From: Desulforhopalus sp. IMCC35007
Lineage (GTDB): Bacteria > Desulfobacterota > Desulfobulbia > Desulfobulbales > Desulfocapsaceae
Assembly (NCBI RefSeq): GCF_005116575.1
Contig: NZ_SWCN01000003.1
Coordinates: forward strand, 1 to 64,000
Direction of reading: 5' to 3'
Length of the DNA: 64,000 nucleotides
Part shown: positions 1-8,367 of the stretch, in pieces
Position numbering within the stretch: position 1 is the stretch's first letter
Layout of the letters: every line of letters begins with the position of its first letter
The notes under the pieces: generated by a model
What the model was told of the DNA's origin: nothing
Seen by the model: only the letters and a program-made list of their open reading frames with translations
The model's database searches: none
Program-made: the position numbers and the translations under genes

Positions 1-51
1 TTTCTCACGCCGTTCGCCGACGTGAGTTTTTCCTGTTATTGGTTTAGCCAT
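1..51 (-). CDS. 5' end of an unidentified minus-strand gene (cut by window edge)
   Basis: Only the first 17 codons are in the window (MAKPITGKTHVGERREK...). The ATG at 51-49 is preceded at a normal distance by a strong purine-rich ribosome site (AGGGGAG on the minus strand, about 59-65), and the frame stays open to the edge. A near-perfect dyad lies 21-45 bases upstream of the start, so the gene may be regulated. The fragment is too short to assign a family and I do not recognise it. Confidence 0.5.
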   Translation of the reverse strand, partial: MAKPITGKTHVGERREK

Positions 52-71
52 GAATAAACTCCCCTTTAAAA

Positions 72-96
72 TGTGCGTATAATCATAATACGTACA
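72..96. promoter_or_regulatory. Dyad upstream of the edge gene, possible operator
   Basis: The arms TGTGCGTAT (72-80) and ATACGTACA (88-96) are inverted with one mismatch in nine and a 7-base spacer. The dyad sits where a minus-strand promoter for the gene starting at 51 would be. The shape fits a dimeric repressor or activator site; no regulator is identified. Confidence 0.35.
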
Positions 97-115
97 CGTA
101 AAAAAGCAAGAAAAT

Positions 116-142
116 AGCACGGTTTTTCAACTAAACCGTGCT
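116..142. terminator. Stem-loop with flanking T/A tracts
   Basis: A perfect 10-bp stem (AGCACGGTTT at 116-125, AAACCGTGCT at 133-142) closes a 7-base loop. A T7 run lies about 10 bases to the right, and an A-rich stretch (T-rich on the minus strand) abuts the left arm. It could end minus-strand transcription arriving from the tpx side before the edge gene. Confidence 0.45.
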
Positions 143-506
143 TATGGGGGTGTTTTTTTGGCTTAAAGTGTGCGCTTTACCCGATTTTCAGGGTGATAAA
201 TGTTGTCAGGGGTAGGTGTTGATACCACAAGACTCTTCACGTTAATATGTGTCAAAATCTAACAAAAAGTTCTACCATGAGCATAGAGTAAAAGGCTCAT
301 TCTGGACAAACTATATTGTCCCGCGACAGGATCTTCTCTCAAATCGTGGCTAATTCCAGGTGCCATGTGGCTGCACGATCACCTGGAATAACCATTCTAT
401 AATAATACCCTCAGTCTGACAGCTTTAAATAATTTTCAGCCTGAACGGGTTTTACCGAAAACTAAACATTACTCGGATAAATAAAGATTAGGCATCCTGC
501 TTTATT
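143..506. other. Gene-free stretch with one inverted repeat
   Basis: No ORF with a credible ribosome site was found. The stretch holds the inverted repeat at 353-389 and is otherwise AT-rich DNA downstream of the thiol peroxidase gene. I see no tRNA or recognised RNA motif. Confidence 0.5.
353..389. repeat. 10-bp inverted repeat, 17-base spacer
   Basis: ATTCCAGGTG (353-362) and CACCTGGAAT (380-389) are perfect complements. No T-run follows on either side, so it is not a standard terminator. It may be an RNA-end hairpin for the tpx transcript, which ends at 507, or a protein site. Confidence 0.4.
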
Positions 507-1130
507 TTACAGATTGTTGAGGGCAATAGCCCTGGCAAAGGCTTCTTCCATATCAGGCAAATGGGTAATTTCCGGGACCACCTGGATATACTGAACGATT
601 CCCTGCTTATCAACAATGATGATGGATCGGGCCAGCAGTCGAGGTCCATCCATGAGTAGACCAATTGAGCGTCCAAACTCGCCTTCCTTGTAATCGGATA
701 AATATTGGACATCATCAAGTTTCGCTTCTTTGGCAAAACGTGTCTGGGCGAAAGGTGTATCCCGGCTTACCGTAATCCGTTTAATCTCCGCGGGAAGTTT
801 GTCTCCCTGTTCCCCAAGGTAGTGGGTTTGGGCTTCACAGACTTTTGTGTCGATGGATGGGACAATGCTGAGAAGAAGCACCTGGCCCTGGCAGCTGGAA
901 AGATCCACAGGTTTCATTGTCGCGGCATCCACAAGTCCTGTTTCAGGCAGCTTTTGCCCGACCATTATCCCGGTACCCGTCAGGGCAAGTTCCTGGCCGT
1001 TTCTGGCAACTTTGGTTCCCGGTACAGCGCTGTCTGTTTCCATAACCATAGGGGCCTGTTTCACCGCACAGCCACTTAATAATGATGTGAAAAAAAGGGC
1101 AGCAAAGAAAATATTTTTCGATTTAAGCAT
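507..1130 (-). CDS. tpx: Lipoprotein thiol peroxidase (Tpx-type peroxiredoxin) without the usual resolving Cys
   Basis: Peroxiredoxin of the Tpx family, expected to reduce hydrogen or alkyl peroxides. Residues 1-21 form a lipoprotein signal with lipobox LLSG-C21, so the protein should be membrane-anchored and face the periplasm, whereas classical Tpx lacks this signal. The Tpx core runs from about 52 to 207, with the peroxidatic motif PSIDTKVC (Cys98), followed by DTPFAQTRF and LLARSIIIVD (Arg168). In E. coli-type Tpx the resolving Cys follows the RF of the DLPFAQxRFC block; here the sequence is RFAKEAKL, with Ala133. Cys80 is the only other Cys of the mature domain. The ATG has a GAGAGGT ribosome site. 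The gene lies 153 bases downstream of an exported thioredoxin-fold protein on the same strand. The family call is firm; the catalytic cycle is an inference. Confidence 0.88.
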   Translation of the reverse strand: MLKSKNIFFAALFFTSLLSGCAVKQAPMVMETDSAVPGTKVARNGQELALTGTGIMVGQKLPETGLVDAATMKPVDLSSCQGQVLLLSIVPSIDTKVCEAQTHYLGEQGDKLPAEIKRITVSRDTPFAQTRFAKEAKLDDVQYLSDYKEGEFGRSIGLLMDGPRLLARSIIIVDKQGIVQYIQVVPEITHLPDMEEAFARAIALNNL

Positions 1131-1283
1131 GTTTTACCTCTCATTGTTCTATTGACGTTTTGTTGACGTTATTTTCGCTACTACGATGGATTGGTATCTC
1201 TGTCTTCTGTCAAGAGATTGATTACTTCTGATGGTTCTCTATAATTATTAATCCGTAAATTACCCGGTAAAAGAAACCATCTA

Positions 1284-3518
1284 TTAACAACCTGTTTTCC
1301 CCTCCAGTTGAAGTTGAAGAGTTTTGGGGTCTGTCACCGGAAGTTTGCAGGTAAAATCGTAACAGACATAAGCGGTGGCCTTGCCGTTGATGGGTGCCAC
1401 GGTTTCCATAAACGGCAATTTTTTTGCAAGATAGGTTTGATTTTTACTACCATCGGCAAGCAGTACCATACGGCTCCTGTCAAAAACAGTATCAACTGCT
1501 TGCAACAGTGCCTCAGTGTCAGCCTTCCCATAACCACCTGCAACCACAACCTGGGTTGGCTTAGAGTTGATATTCTGCCAGGCATTGAGCATGAGGGGCA
1601 GGGCAGGGGGGTAGCGATTGATCGAACCGCTGAATGATTCTACCAGTCTTTTTGCCATTGTGATCCATTTAGGATTATTCTCGAGTTGTCCAAGGCGCAG
1701 GAGGTTGCGAACAGCAACCGAATTTCCTGTGGGCTCAGCACCGTCGTAGTCGCTTTTCATCCTGATTTTAACACTGGGGTCTGCCACACTCTCAAAAAAG
1801 TAACTGTCTTTGTCATTCCAGAAGAGCTCAACCTGCCTTTTGGTGAGAGCGGTTGACCATTCGAGCCACTGAGGGTCGTGGGATGCTTGATACAGCTCAA
1901 GGAGACCATCAACGAGAAAGGCGTAGTCGCTCAGTTGACCGGCCGCACCGGCCTGTTTTTTACGATAGTTGCGTGATAAGGTATTGGTGGTACTGTTGTA
2001 CAGATTGTTCTTGATGAAACCTGCTGCCTGCAGAGCTGCAGTCAGAAGCTGTGGATCTCGCAGGATTCTGCTGCCTCGGGATAGAGCCCCGATCATCATG
2101 CCGTTCCAGGCGGTGATGATTTTGTCATCGAGATGGGGACGGGATCGCGCACTACGCGCTTTCAAAAGGATCTCTTTTGATTGTGCAAGGCTCGCTGCTA
2201 TCTGTGAATTGCTCAGCTTAAAACGTTGGGTAATTTTTCCGTCAGGTTCTGACTTATATAAAATATTTCTGCCGACAAATTCCAACATAGGGTCCTGATC
2301 AACATTACCGCCGGTTTTTACCCCGTAACTGGCAATAAAGATATCTGCAGCCGGATTTCCGAGTTTTTCAACAATATCTTCTCTGGTCCAGAGGTAAAAT
2401 GCACCTTCGCCATGGCGCCCGGGCTTATAAGGGTCGTCACTGTCCGCATCTTCTGCCGAATAAAAGCCACCTGCATCATCCTGCATATCCCTTAACAGAT
2501 AGGCAAAGGTCTCTTTGGCTGTTTGAGAAAAATATTCCTCACGGGTGACCTGATAGGCGTCAAGATAGGAATCGACAAGTTGCGCCTGATCGTAGAGCAT
2601 TTTCTCAAAATGGGGTACCAACCATTTATCGTCCACTGAATACCTGTGAAAGCCGCCCCCGAGTTGATCGTACATGCCACCTGCAGCCATTTTCCTCAGA
2701 GTATGCAGGGCCATGTGTTTCGCGGTATAATCCCCCGTGGTCTTGTAGTAGGCAAACAAAAAGGTGAAGATGACCGGTCTTGGAAATTTAGGCGCCTGAC
2801 CAAAGCCGCCGTCTCCTGGGTCGAAGCTTTTTTCCAGTATATCAACCGCCATAGCAGCAATATTATCGTTGATGGCAGAAGGTTGATTGTTGCTCCTGGT
2901 TTGCAGGGCTGCCACCAATTGGTTGGCAGATTTATGCAGATCTGCCCTCTTCTCCGTCCACGCGGTGTGGATGGAGGTTAATACATCGCTAAAGCCGGGA
3001 CGGTTTGATACCGAGTTGGGCGGGAAATAGGTACCCGCATAAAAAGGACTGCCATCTGGCAGCAGAAATACCGACATTGGCCAGCCGCCTGAGCCTGTCA
3101 TAGCCTGGGTAGCTGCCATATACATCTGATCGAGATCTGGTCTTTCCTCCCGGTCCACCTTGATACTGATAAACCAACTATTCAGGATGTCTGCAATTTC
3201 AGGGTTTTCAAAGGATTCATGGGCCATGACATGGCACCAGTGACAGGTAGAGTAACCGATAGAGAGAAATACAGGCTTGTCCTCTTCGCGGGCTTTTGCA
3301 AACGCCTCTTCTCCCCAGGGGTACCATTCAACAGGATTAAAGGCATGTTGCAGAAGATAAGGACTCTGCTCGTGAACAAGGCGATTGGGTTTTTCACCTG
3401 CTGCGATTCTTTTTTGTACCTGCGTATCAATGAGGTTTTTTTTGTTCGCAAGAGAGGCGGAAAATGCCATCAAAGGAAAAAGGGCAGCAAGCACAGTAAA
3501 AACGATGAGCCAATACAT
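1284..3518 (-). CDS. Exported DUF255 (YyaL/SSP411-type) thioredoxin-fold protein
   Basis: A 744-residue member of the DUF255 family: an N-terminal thioredoxin-like domain followed by a large alpha/alpha-barrel resembling six-hairpin glycosidases or N-acylglucosamine epimerases. Residues 1-23 look like a signal peptide. The family block [23 protein letters not shown] spans about 46-68 and the redox motif CHWC is at Cys92-Cys95. The barrel (about 200-700) includes the typical [17 protein letters not shown] and WNGMMIGAL stretches. The biochemical role of the family is unsettled. The start has an AGGAG site at a good distance. The downstream gene on the same strand is an anchored thiol peroxidase, so a shared envelope redox role is plausible but unproven. 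Confidence 0.85.
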   Translation of the reverse strand: MYWLIVFTVLAALFPLMAFSASLANKKNLIDTQVQKRIAAGEKPNRLVHEQSPYLLQHAFNPVEWYPWGEEAFAKAREEDKPVFLSIGYSTCHWCHVMAHESFENPEIADILNSWFISIKVDREERPDLDQMYMAATQAMTGSGGWPMSVFLLPDGSPFYAGTYFPPNSVSNRPGFSDVLTSIHTAWTEKRADLHKSANQLVAALQTRSNNQPSAINDNIAAMAVDILEKSFDPGDGGFGQAPKFPRPVIFTFLFAYYKTTGDYTAKHMALHTLRKMAAGGMYDQLGGGFHRYSVDDKWLVPHFEKMLYDQAQLVDSYLDAYQVTREEYFSQTAKETFAYLLRDMQDDAGGFYSAEDADSDDPYKPGRHGEGAFYLWTREDIVEKLGNPAADIFIASYGVKTGGNVDQDPMLEFVGRNILYKSEPDGKITQRFKLSNSQIAASLAQSKEILLKARSARSRPHLDDKIITAWNGMMIGALSRGSRILRDPQLLTAALQAAGFIKNNLYNSTTNTLSRNYRKKQAGAAGQLSDYAFLVDGLLELYQASHDPQWLEWSTALTKRQVELFWNDKDSYFFESVADPSVKIRMKSDYDGAEPTGNSVAVRNLLRLGQLENNPKWITMAKRLVESFSGSINRYPPALPLMLNAWQNINSKPTQVVVAGGYGKADTEALLQAVDTVFDRSRMVLLADGSKNQTYLAKKLPFMETVAPINGKATAYVCYDFTCKLPVTDPKTLQLQLEGKTGC

Positions 3519-3880
3519 TATTATTCTCCTGATTGAGGGACGTACAGTTTACAGCATGAAAAAACAATGTGGTTCTGGTTGGGAGATAAGTCAATCGTTT
3601 TGCTGGCAGACTGTCAGCAGGAACAACGTGTGCCTTCGCATAGTGCAGAGATATTGTTTTTTGTGAGAGTTCTTTAATCTCGTCGGGGCTTGGGTGAAGA
3701 GTCGTTCAAAAAACTGTAGGGCCTGAACGAATAGGTAGAGACATAATCAGAAATGTGATAATTTTATTGGAGTCGCTGCGGGGGAAGTTAAACGCATCCC
3801 CCGTTTCACCTAGCAGCTTTCCGGAAAAGATAATGACGCAATCTCTTTCTTTCATTTCTTCCAAGTTTATATGAATCCGT
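3519..3880. other. Divergent intergenic region with a GC hairpin
   Basis: Lies between the minus-strand DUF255 gene and the plus-strand LytTR regulator, so promoters for both are expected here. A hairpin with stem CGGGGG (3779-3784) and CCCCCG (3798-3803) lies about 80 bases before the regulator start and could be a leader structure. I see no believable gene. Confidence 0.4.
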
Positions 3881-4654
3881 ATGAAAATTCGATGCATTAT
3901 AGTCGACGATGAACAGCCGGCCTTAGACGAGCTTCGTTATTTGCTCTCTCAGTACGATGATATTGAAATTGTTGCTGAGACAAATTCAGCAAACAAAGCT
4001 GTAGATCTTCTCAAAAAGTCACTGCCTGATCTTGTCTTTCTGGATATTCAGATGCCTGGGAAAACCGGCTTTGATGTTTTGCATGAACTCACCGGAATAG
4101 GGAAAATGCCCCTTGTTGTTTTTGTTACCGCCTTTGACAATTATGCGGTAAAAGCCTTTGAAGAGTCCGCCGTTGATTACCTTCTCAAGCCTCTTTCCGT
4201 AAAAAGACTGGATATGACACTTCAGCGGGTTCGCCAGAAACTTTTGGATGAATCAGGTGGAGATATTCAAAAAAGGTTGCAACACCTGCTCTCCCAGATA
4301 GAAACACCAAAAGAAATGCTGAAGGTTTCTGTGGAAAACAATGGGAGAATCCAGCTGCTCGCGCCAGAAGAGATTGTTTATTGTTTATCTGAGTACGGCC
4401 GGATTTTTGTACATACTAAAGATCAGACCCTTCCTCTGTACAGTATTGCGACTATGGATAAATTGTCCGAGCATCTCATGCGGGCCGGATTTTTCAGGGC
4501 CCATCGTGCAGTGCTGGTCAATCTTAACTGCATTTGCGAATTCAGTCCCTGGTTTAACGGTAAATACAATCTGATCATGAACGACACAAAACGTTCAGAA
4601 CTTACGGTCAGCCGCACAAGAGTAAAAGAATTTAAGCAACGTCTGGGGATCTGA
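3881..4654 (+). CDS. LytTR-family response regulator (LytT/BtsR type)
   Basis: DNA-binding response regulator of 257 residues. The receiver domain (1-120) has the acidic pair Asp9-Asp10, phospho-acceptor Asp55 in FLDIQMPG, Thr83 and Lys103 in LLKPL. A LytTR DNA-binding domain follows (about 150-257), including the YGRIFVHTK and FFRAHRAVLVNL blocks typical of the family. It is four bases upstream of its LytS-type kinase and two genes upstream of a CstA-family transporter. In E. coli the related pairs BtsSR and YpdAB respond to pyruvate, and BtsSR controls the CstA-family pyruvate transporter BtsT. By analogy this regulator may control the downstream cstA-like gene; that target is an inference. 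Confidence 0.93.
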   Translation: MKIRCIIVDDEQPALDELRYLLSQYDDIEIVAETNSANKAVDLLKKSLPDLVFLDIQMPGKTGFDVLHELTGIGKMPLVVFVTAFDNYAVKAFEESAVDYLLKPLSVKRLDMTLQRVRQKLLDESGGDIQKRLQHLLSQIETPKEMLKVSVENNGRIQLLAPEEIVYCLSEYGRIFVHTKDQTLPLYSIATMDKLSEHLMRAGFFRAHRAVLVNLNCICEFSPWFNGKYNLIMNDTKRSELTVSRTRVKEFKQRLGI

Positions 4655-4658
4655 AAGA

Positions 4659-6380
4659 ATGACTATCACCGCATTGGTAACAGTTCTTCTCAAACATGTG
4701 GGTTTGTTGGTTGCAGGAGCCTTTGTGCTGCTGACGATTTCCCCGGTTCAGGAGCTGAATTTTAAGAAGAACTCTATTTATAACCGGCTTTTTCTCATCA
4801 TCTTTTTTGGTCTTTTCGGTATTCTTGGAACCTACAGCGGTAACGCTATCTTTCATTCCATTGCCAATTTAAGGGCAATGGCCGTCGTTACTGCAGGGTT
4901 GTTTGGCGGTCCTGCTGTAGGTTTTGGTGCAGGTTTGCTTGCAGGTGGTCATCGGTTTGTTATCGATCCATGGGGCTTTAGTGCATTTCCCTGCTCCCTG
5001 GCCACCATTTTAGAAGGGGTTATAGCGGGTTATATTCACCTGCGTTATAAAGAGCGCAGTATGGATTGGATTAAAGCGATGATAATCGCTTTTGCAGGTG
5101 AAACCATGCATATGCTCCTTGTGCTGCTCCTATCCCGCCCTTTTGATCAAGCGCTGGAGCTTGTCCAGGTGATTGCCCTGCCGATGTTGATTGGAAATAC
5201 TCTTGGAGCGGGACTTTTTGTCCACGTGATCAAGAGTTTACACGAGTTCAGGGAGAAAAAGGATTCAACACAGGCTCAGAAGATTTTTGATATAGCCAAC
5301 AATACCGTCCGCTATCTCCGAGGGGGACTTACCATGGAAACAGCGATGGCCACAGCGAACATCATCCACCAACGCATGCCTGTTGCAGCCGTTGCCATTA
5401 CCAGCGCGTCCCATGTTCTGGCCCATGTAGGAGCCGGCGGTGATCATCACCTTGCCGGAAAACCTATCCGAACAAATGCTACGCGAAAGGTTATAGCAAC
5501 AGGTAAAGCTATATTCCTTCGAAGCAGTACTCATATCGGCTGTAACCACAGCGACTGTCCTTTCCATTCAGCGATTATTGTCCCCCTTAAAAAGAGCGGC
5601 GCCATTGTCGGCACCCTGAAATTTTATGGGTCTATGGATATAGAACTGAATCGTATTCAGTTTGAAATTGCCAAAGGCCTCACAGACCTTTTCTCCATCC
5701 AGTTGGAACTTGAAGATATTCAGATCAAAGATAAACTTCTTGCCCATGCGGAAATCAAACATCTGCAGGCGCAGATCAACCCGCATTTTCTCTTTAATTC
5801 CCTCAATACAATCGCTTCATTTTGTCGTACGACGCCCGATAAAGCGCGAGAGCTGATTCTTGATCTTTCTCTGTATATGCGAAAAAATCTCGATTCCAGC
5901 AGAGGGTTTGTAAAACTTGAAAGTGAACTTGAGCAAATCAACTCATATCTGGCCATTGAAAAGGCCCGGTTCGGGGAACTTATCCAGGTTCAAATTGATG
6001 TTGAACCAGGCTGTAATGACTGGCCCATCCCTTCACTTATTATTCAACCTCTGATCGAAAATGGAATCAAGCATGGTCTGAGAAGCCGGGAAGGTGGTGG
6101 CACTATTTCTCTTATCATTATGAGAAGTATGAACATGCTTGAGGTCATTGTGAGAGATGACGGCAAAGGTATTGACCAAGAAGTTCTCTCGTCTCTTCTG
6201 GTAGACAGTGGGCTTCAATCCCATAGCGAGGGAATAGGCTTACGTAATTCAAATCAGCGTCTGAAACAGTTCTTTGGTGCTGAGTTTGGTATGCAGATTA
6301 ACAGTTCACCGGGAAAAGGCACTTCAATTTCCTTTAAAATCCCCAGAATGGAGGACTATGCTCTGAGTCCCGCAGGTTGA
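4659..6380 (+). CDS. LytS-type membrane sensor histidine kinase (BtsS/YpdA-like)
   Basis: 573 residues. Several membrane segments in the first ~200 residues match the 5TM-5TMR_LYT sensor module (LSPVQELNF-like start, NLRAMAVVTAGLFGGP, GAGLLAGGHRF). A GAF-like domain (about 210-350) follows, then the His-kinase block QINPHFLFNSLNTI with phospho-acceptor His376, and a HATPase domain with N-box QPLIENGIKHGL and G-boxes DDGKGI and GIGLRNSNQRL. It directly follows its response regulator. E. coli relatives sense extracellular pyruvate with high (BtsS) or low (YpdA) affinity. The ligand here is unknown, but the neighbouring CstA-family transporter makes pyruvate or another small carboxylate or peptide likely. 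Confidence 0.93.
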   Translation: MTITALVTVLLKHVGLLVAGAFVLLTISPVQELNFKKNSIYNRLFLIIFFGLFGILGTYSGNAIFHSIANLRAMAVVTAGLFGGPAVGFGAGLLAGGHRFVIDPWGFSAFPCSLATILEGVIAGYIHLRYKERSMDWIKAMIIAFAGETMHMLLVLLLSRPFDQALELVQVIALPMLIGNTLGAGLFVHVIKSLHEFREKKDSTQAQKIFDIANNTVRYLRGGLTMETAMATANIIHQRMPVAAVAITSASHVLAHVGAGGDHHLAGKPIRTNATRKVIATGKAIFLRSSTHIGCNHSDCPFHSAIIVPLKKSGAIVGTLKFYGSMDIELNRIQFEIAKGLTDLFSIQLELEDIQIKDKLLAHAEIKHLQAQINPHFLFNSLNTIASFCRTTPDKARELILDLSLYMRKNLDSSRGFVKLESELEQINSYLAIEKARFGELIQVQIDVEPGCNDWPIPSLIIQPLIENGIKHGLRSREGGGTISLIIMRSMNMLEVIVRDDGKGIDQEVLSSLLVDSGLQSHSEGIGLRNSNQRLKQFFGAEFGMQINSSPGKGTSISFKIPRMEDYALSPAG

Positions 6381-6406
6381 TAGTTCAGGAAGGCAGTTTC
6401 CCGTTT

Positions 6407-6499
6407 GCATTTCAACCCCGGTTCAGGACATTACAAAACGACAAAACGACACTTCGCCATTAATGAATTGAGACGAAGGTAAGGCCGGGATACATTTCA
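6407..6499 (+). promoter_or_regulatory. Two CATTTCA motifs upstream of cstA, possible LytTR-regulator sites
   Basis: GCATTTCA at 6407-6414 and ACATTTCA at 6492-6499 lie on the same strand between the kinase and the transporter. LytTR regulators bind short direct repeats, and the E. coli YpdB site contains GCATTTCA. The spacing here (85 bases, about eight turns) differs from the YpdB tandem spacing, so this is only a candidate. A short direct repeat (ACAAAACGACAAAACGAC, about 6433-6450) lies between them. Confidence 0.25.
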
Positions 6500-6550
6500 C
6501 TTCCAGAATTCGAGGAGTAATATTTTTCATCAAATTTTGGGAGGTGTACG

Positions 6551-7984
6551 ATGGTTTTTTTTCTAACCTGTGTGGGACTATTGATTCTTGGTTACTTCAC
6601 GTATGGAGTGTTCGTTGAGAAGGTTTTCGGGACAAATCCCGAGAGAAAGACACCTTGTATGACGAAAGAGGACGGCGTTGATTATATTGCAATGCCGACC
6701 TGGAAAGTCTTTTTCATTCAGCTGCTTGATATCGCAGGTTTAGGACCCATTTTTGGACCGATCCTGGGCGCTCTCTACGGGCCATCTGCACTTCTTTGGA
6801 TTGTCATTGGCTGTATCTTCGGTGGTGCTGTCCATGATTATTTCAGCGGAATGCTCTCCGTGCGGGGTGGGGGAAAGTCGATTCCCGAAGTAGTAGGGGA
6901 TATCATGGGAATGACAGCCAGACAAACCCTTCGGGTTTTTTCTATCATTCTGCTGCTCCTCGTCGGTGTTGTCTTTATCCTTGGACCAGCCAAATTAATT
7001 GCCAATCTTACCGGTGTTAACGTCCAGATCCTTGTTGCCTGTATTTTCCTCTACTATTTTCTTGCAACCATTTTGCCGATAGATAAAATTATCGGACAGC
7101 TCTACCCGGTTTTTGGTGCTCTTCTCATTTTCATGAGTGTGGGAATTATGGCAGGTCTTGTTTATCATGGGTATGAGATACTTCCTAATCTCGATTTCAC
7201 GACTAACATGCACCCTGGCGACAAGCCAATCTGGCCTCTTCTTTTCATCACTCTGTCCTGTGGTGCAATCAGTGGGTTTCACTCAACCCAGTCACCACTC
7301 ATGGCCCGCTGTATTAAAAATGAGAACCGGGGACGTCAGGTGTTTTATGGTTCCATGGTCATGGAAGGCATCATCGCTCTTATCTGGACAACTGTTGGTC
7401 TTTCTTTTTACAATAGTCCGGAGGCAATGAATGCCGTTATCACTTCCGGTTCTCCCGCTGGTGTCGTAAACGAGGCGTGTAATACACTTCTTGGCCCCGT
7501 TGGAGGTTTTCTTGCCATCGTTGGTGTTGTAATCCTTCCTATCTCCAGTGGAGACACTGCATTCCGTTCTACTCGTCTCATCATTGCAGAAACCTTTAAA
7601 ATGGATCAGTCAAAAGCTGTAAAACGTCTCCTTATCGCAATACCACTCTTTGCACTGGCCTTTTTGATCACCCAGGTGGATTTCAAAATTATCTGGCGTT
7701 ATTTCGGCTGGTCGAATCAAATGCTGTCCATGATGGTTCTCTGGTGTGCGGCAATTTATCTTGCGAGAAAGGGTAAAATCCATTGGATCTGTTCTCTGCC
7801 TGCAGCCTTCATGACTGCGGTTGATGCAGCTTTTATCCTCCAGGCTGAAATTGGTTTTAATCTGCCAGCAACCTTCTCTAATATTACAAGTGTTGCCATA
7901 GCCATTATTGTGTTTGCTCTCTTTATCGCCAAAGTAAGACCCGAAACAACTGTTGACGGGCAGCTAGAATTTGAACAAATTTAG
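6551..7984 (+). CDS. cstA: CstA-family carbon starvation/pyruvate transporter (short form)
   Basis: Polytopic inner-membrane protein of 477 residues with about a dozen hydrophobic helices. Family blocks include the N-terminal YGVFVEKVFG, FIQLLDIAGLGPIFGPILGALYGPSALLWIVIG, GAISGFHSTQSPLMARC and ISSGDTAFRSTRLIIAE. E. coli CstA and BtsT are about 700 residues; this is the shorter variant common in anaerobes. Members take up pyruvate and have been linked to peptide uptake. A strong GGGAGGTG ribosome site precedes the ATG, and a clear terminator follows the stop. It sits 170 bases downstream of the LytS/LytT pair, as expected for its regulated target. Confidence 0.92.
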   Translation: MVFFLTCVGLLILGYFTYGVFVEKVFGTNPERKTPCMTKEDGVDYIAMPTWKVFFIQLLDIAGLGPIFGPILGALYGPSALLWIVIGCIFGGAVHDYFSGMLSVRGGGKSIPEVVGDIMGMTARQTLRVFSIILLLLVGVVFILGPAKLIANLTGVNVQILVACIFLYYFLATILPIDKIIGQLYPVFGALLIFMSVGIMAGLVYHGYEILPNLDFTTNMHPGDKPIWPLLFITLSCGAISGFHSTQSPLMARCIKNENRGRQVFYGSMVMEGIIALIWTTVGLSFYNSPEAMNAVITSGSPAGVVNEACNTLLGPVGGFLAIVGVVILPISSGDTAFRSTRLIIAETFKMDQSKAVKRLLIAIPLFALAFLITQVDFKIIWRYFGWSNQMLSMMVLWCAAIYLARKGKIHWICSLPAAFMTAVDAAFILQAEIGFNLPATFSNITSVAIAIIVFALFIAKVRPETTVDGQLEFEQI

Positions 7985-7997
7985 ATTCTTCCCTCTT

Positions 7998-8029
7998 ACC
8001 TGACAATGGATAGTTGAACATTGTCAGGT
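7998..8029 (+). terminator. Rho-independent terminator of cstA
   Basis: An 11-bp perfect stem (ACCTGACAATG and CATTGTCAGGT) closes a 10-base loop and runs into TTTTCT. It lies 14 bases after the cstA stop codon. Confidence 0.85.
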
Positions 8030-8185
8030 TTTCTCAAAAGCCGGATTTACACTCGCATCCCGTTTTGAATCTGGCTTTCCAAAATGCCTTACAACAATAC
8101 ACCTCATCTTTTTTTCATTGTAGAGTTTATCCACCTCACGCTTTTCAACCGATTGTTTCTCTCTTTTTATCTCTTCTCGTTTCAT
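8024..8185 (-). CDS. Possible small basic protein, 53 aa
   Basis: The ATG at 8185-8183 follows a purine-rich ribosome site (GAGGGAGAG, about 8 bases away) and opens a 53-codon frame. The product is highly charged (MKREEIKREKQSVEKREVDK...) with one Cys. The stop lies inside the right arm of the cstA terminator. The reading frame could be extended upstream, but no other start has a good ribosome site. I recognise no family; it may be a chance ORF in the 383-base gap between cstA and dnaJ. Confidence 0.28.
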   Translation of the reverse strand: MKREEIKREKQSVEKREVDKLYNEKKMRCIVVRHFGKPDSKRDASVNPAFEKT

Positions 8186-8367
8186 GACAAATTCTCTCCC
8201 TCGTATATAGAGTAATTTGATTGACTTGGGTGTATTAGAAATAAGTTGGTTTTTCAGTGGATTCATTGACAAATTGAAGTTGACGGCCAGGAAAACCATT
8301 CCTATTGTTCAACCACGGTTATAGTAGACTTTTTCCTGATGTAGCTTAACTCTTTCTAGAAAATGAT

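Noticed and set aside
3706-3897. 63-aa minus-strand ORF upstream of the LytTR gene
   Set aside because: Antisense to the regulator start and promoter region, no recognisable protein features.
8120-8135. DnaA-box-like TTATCCACC
   Set aside because: Single imperfect copy, with no cluster, AT-rich unwinding element or dnaA/dnaN nearby.
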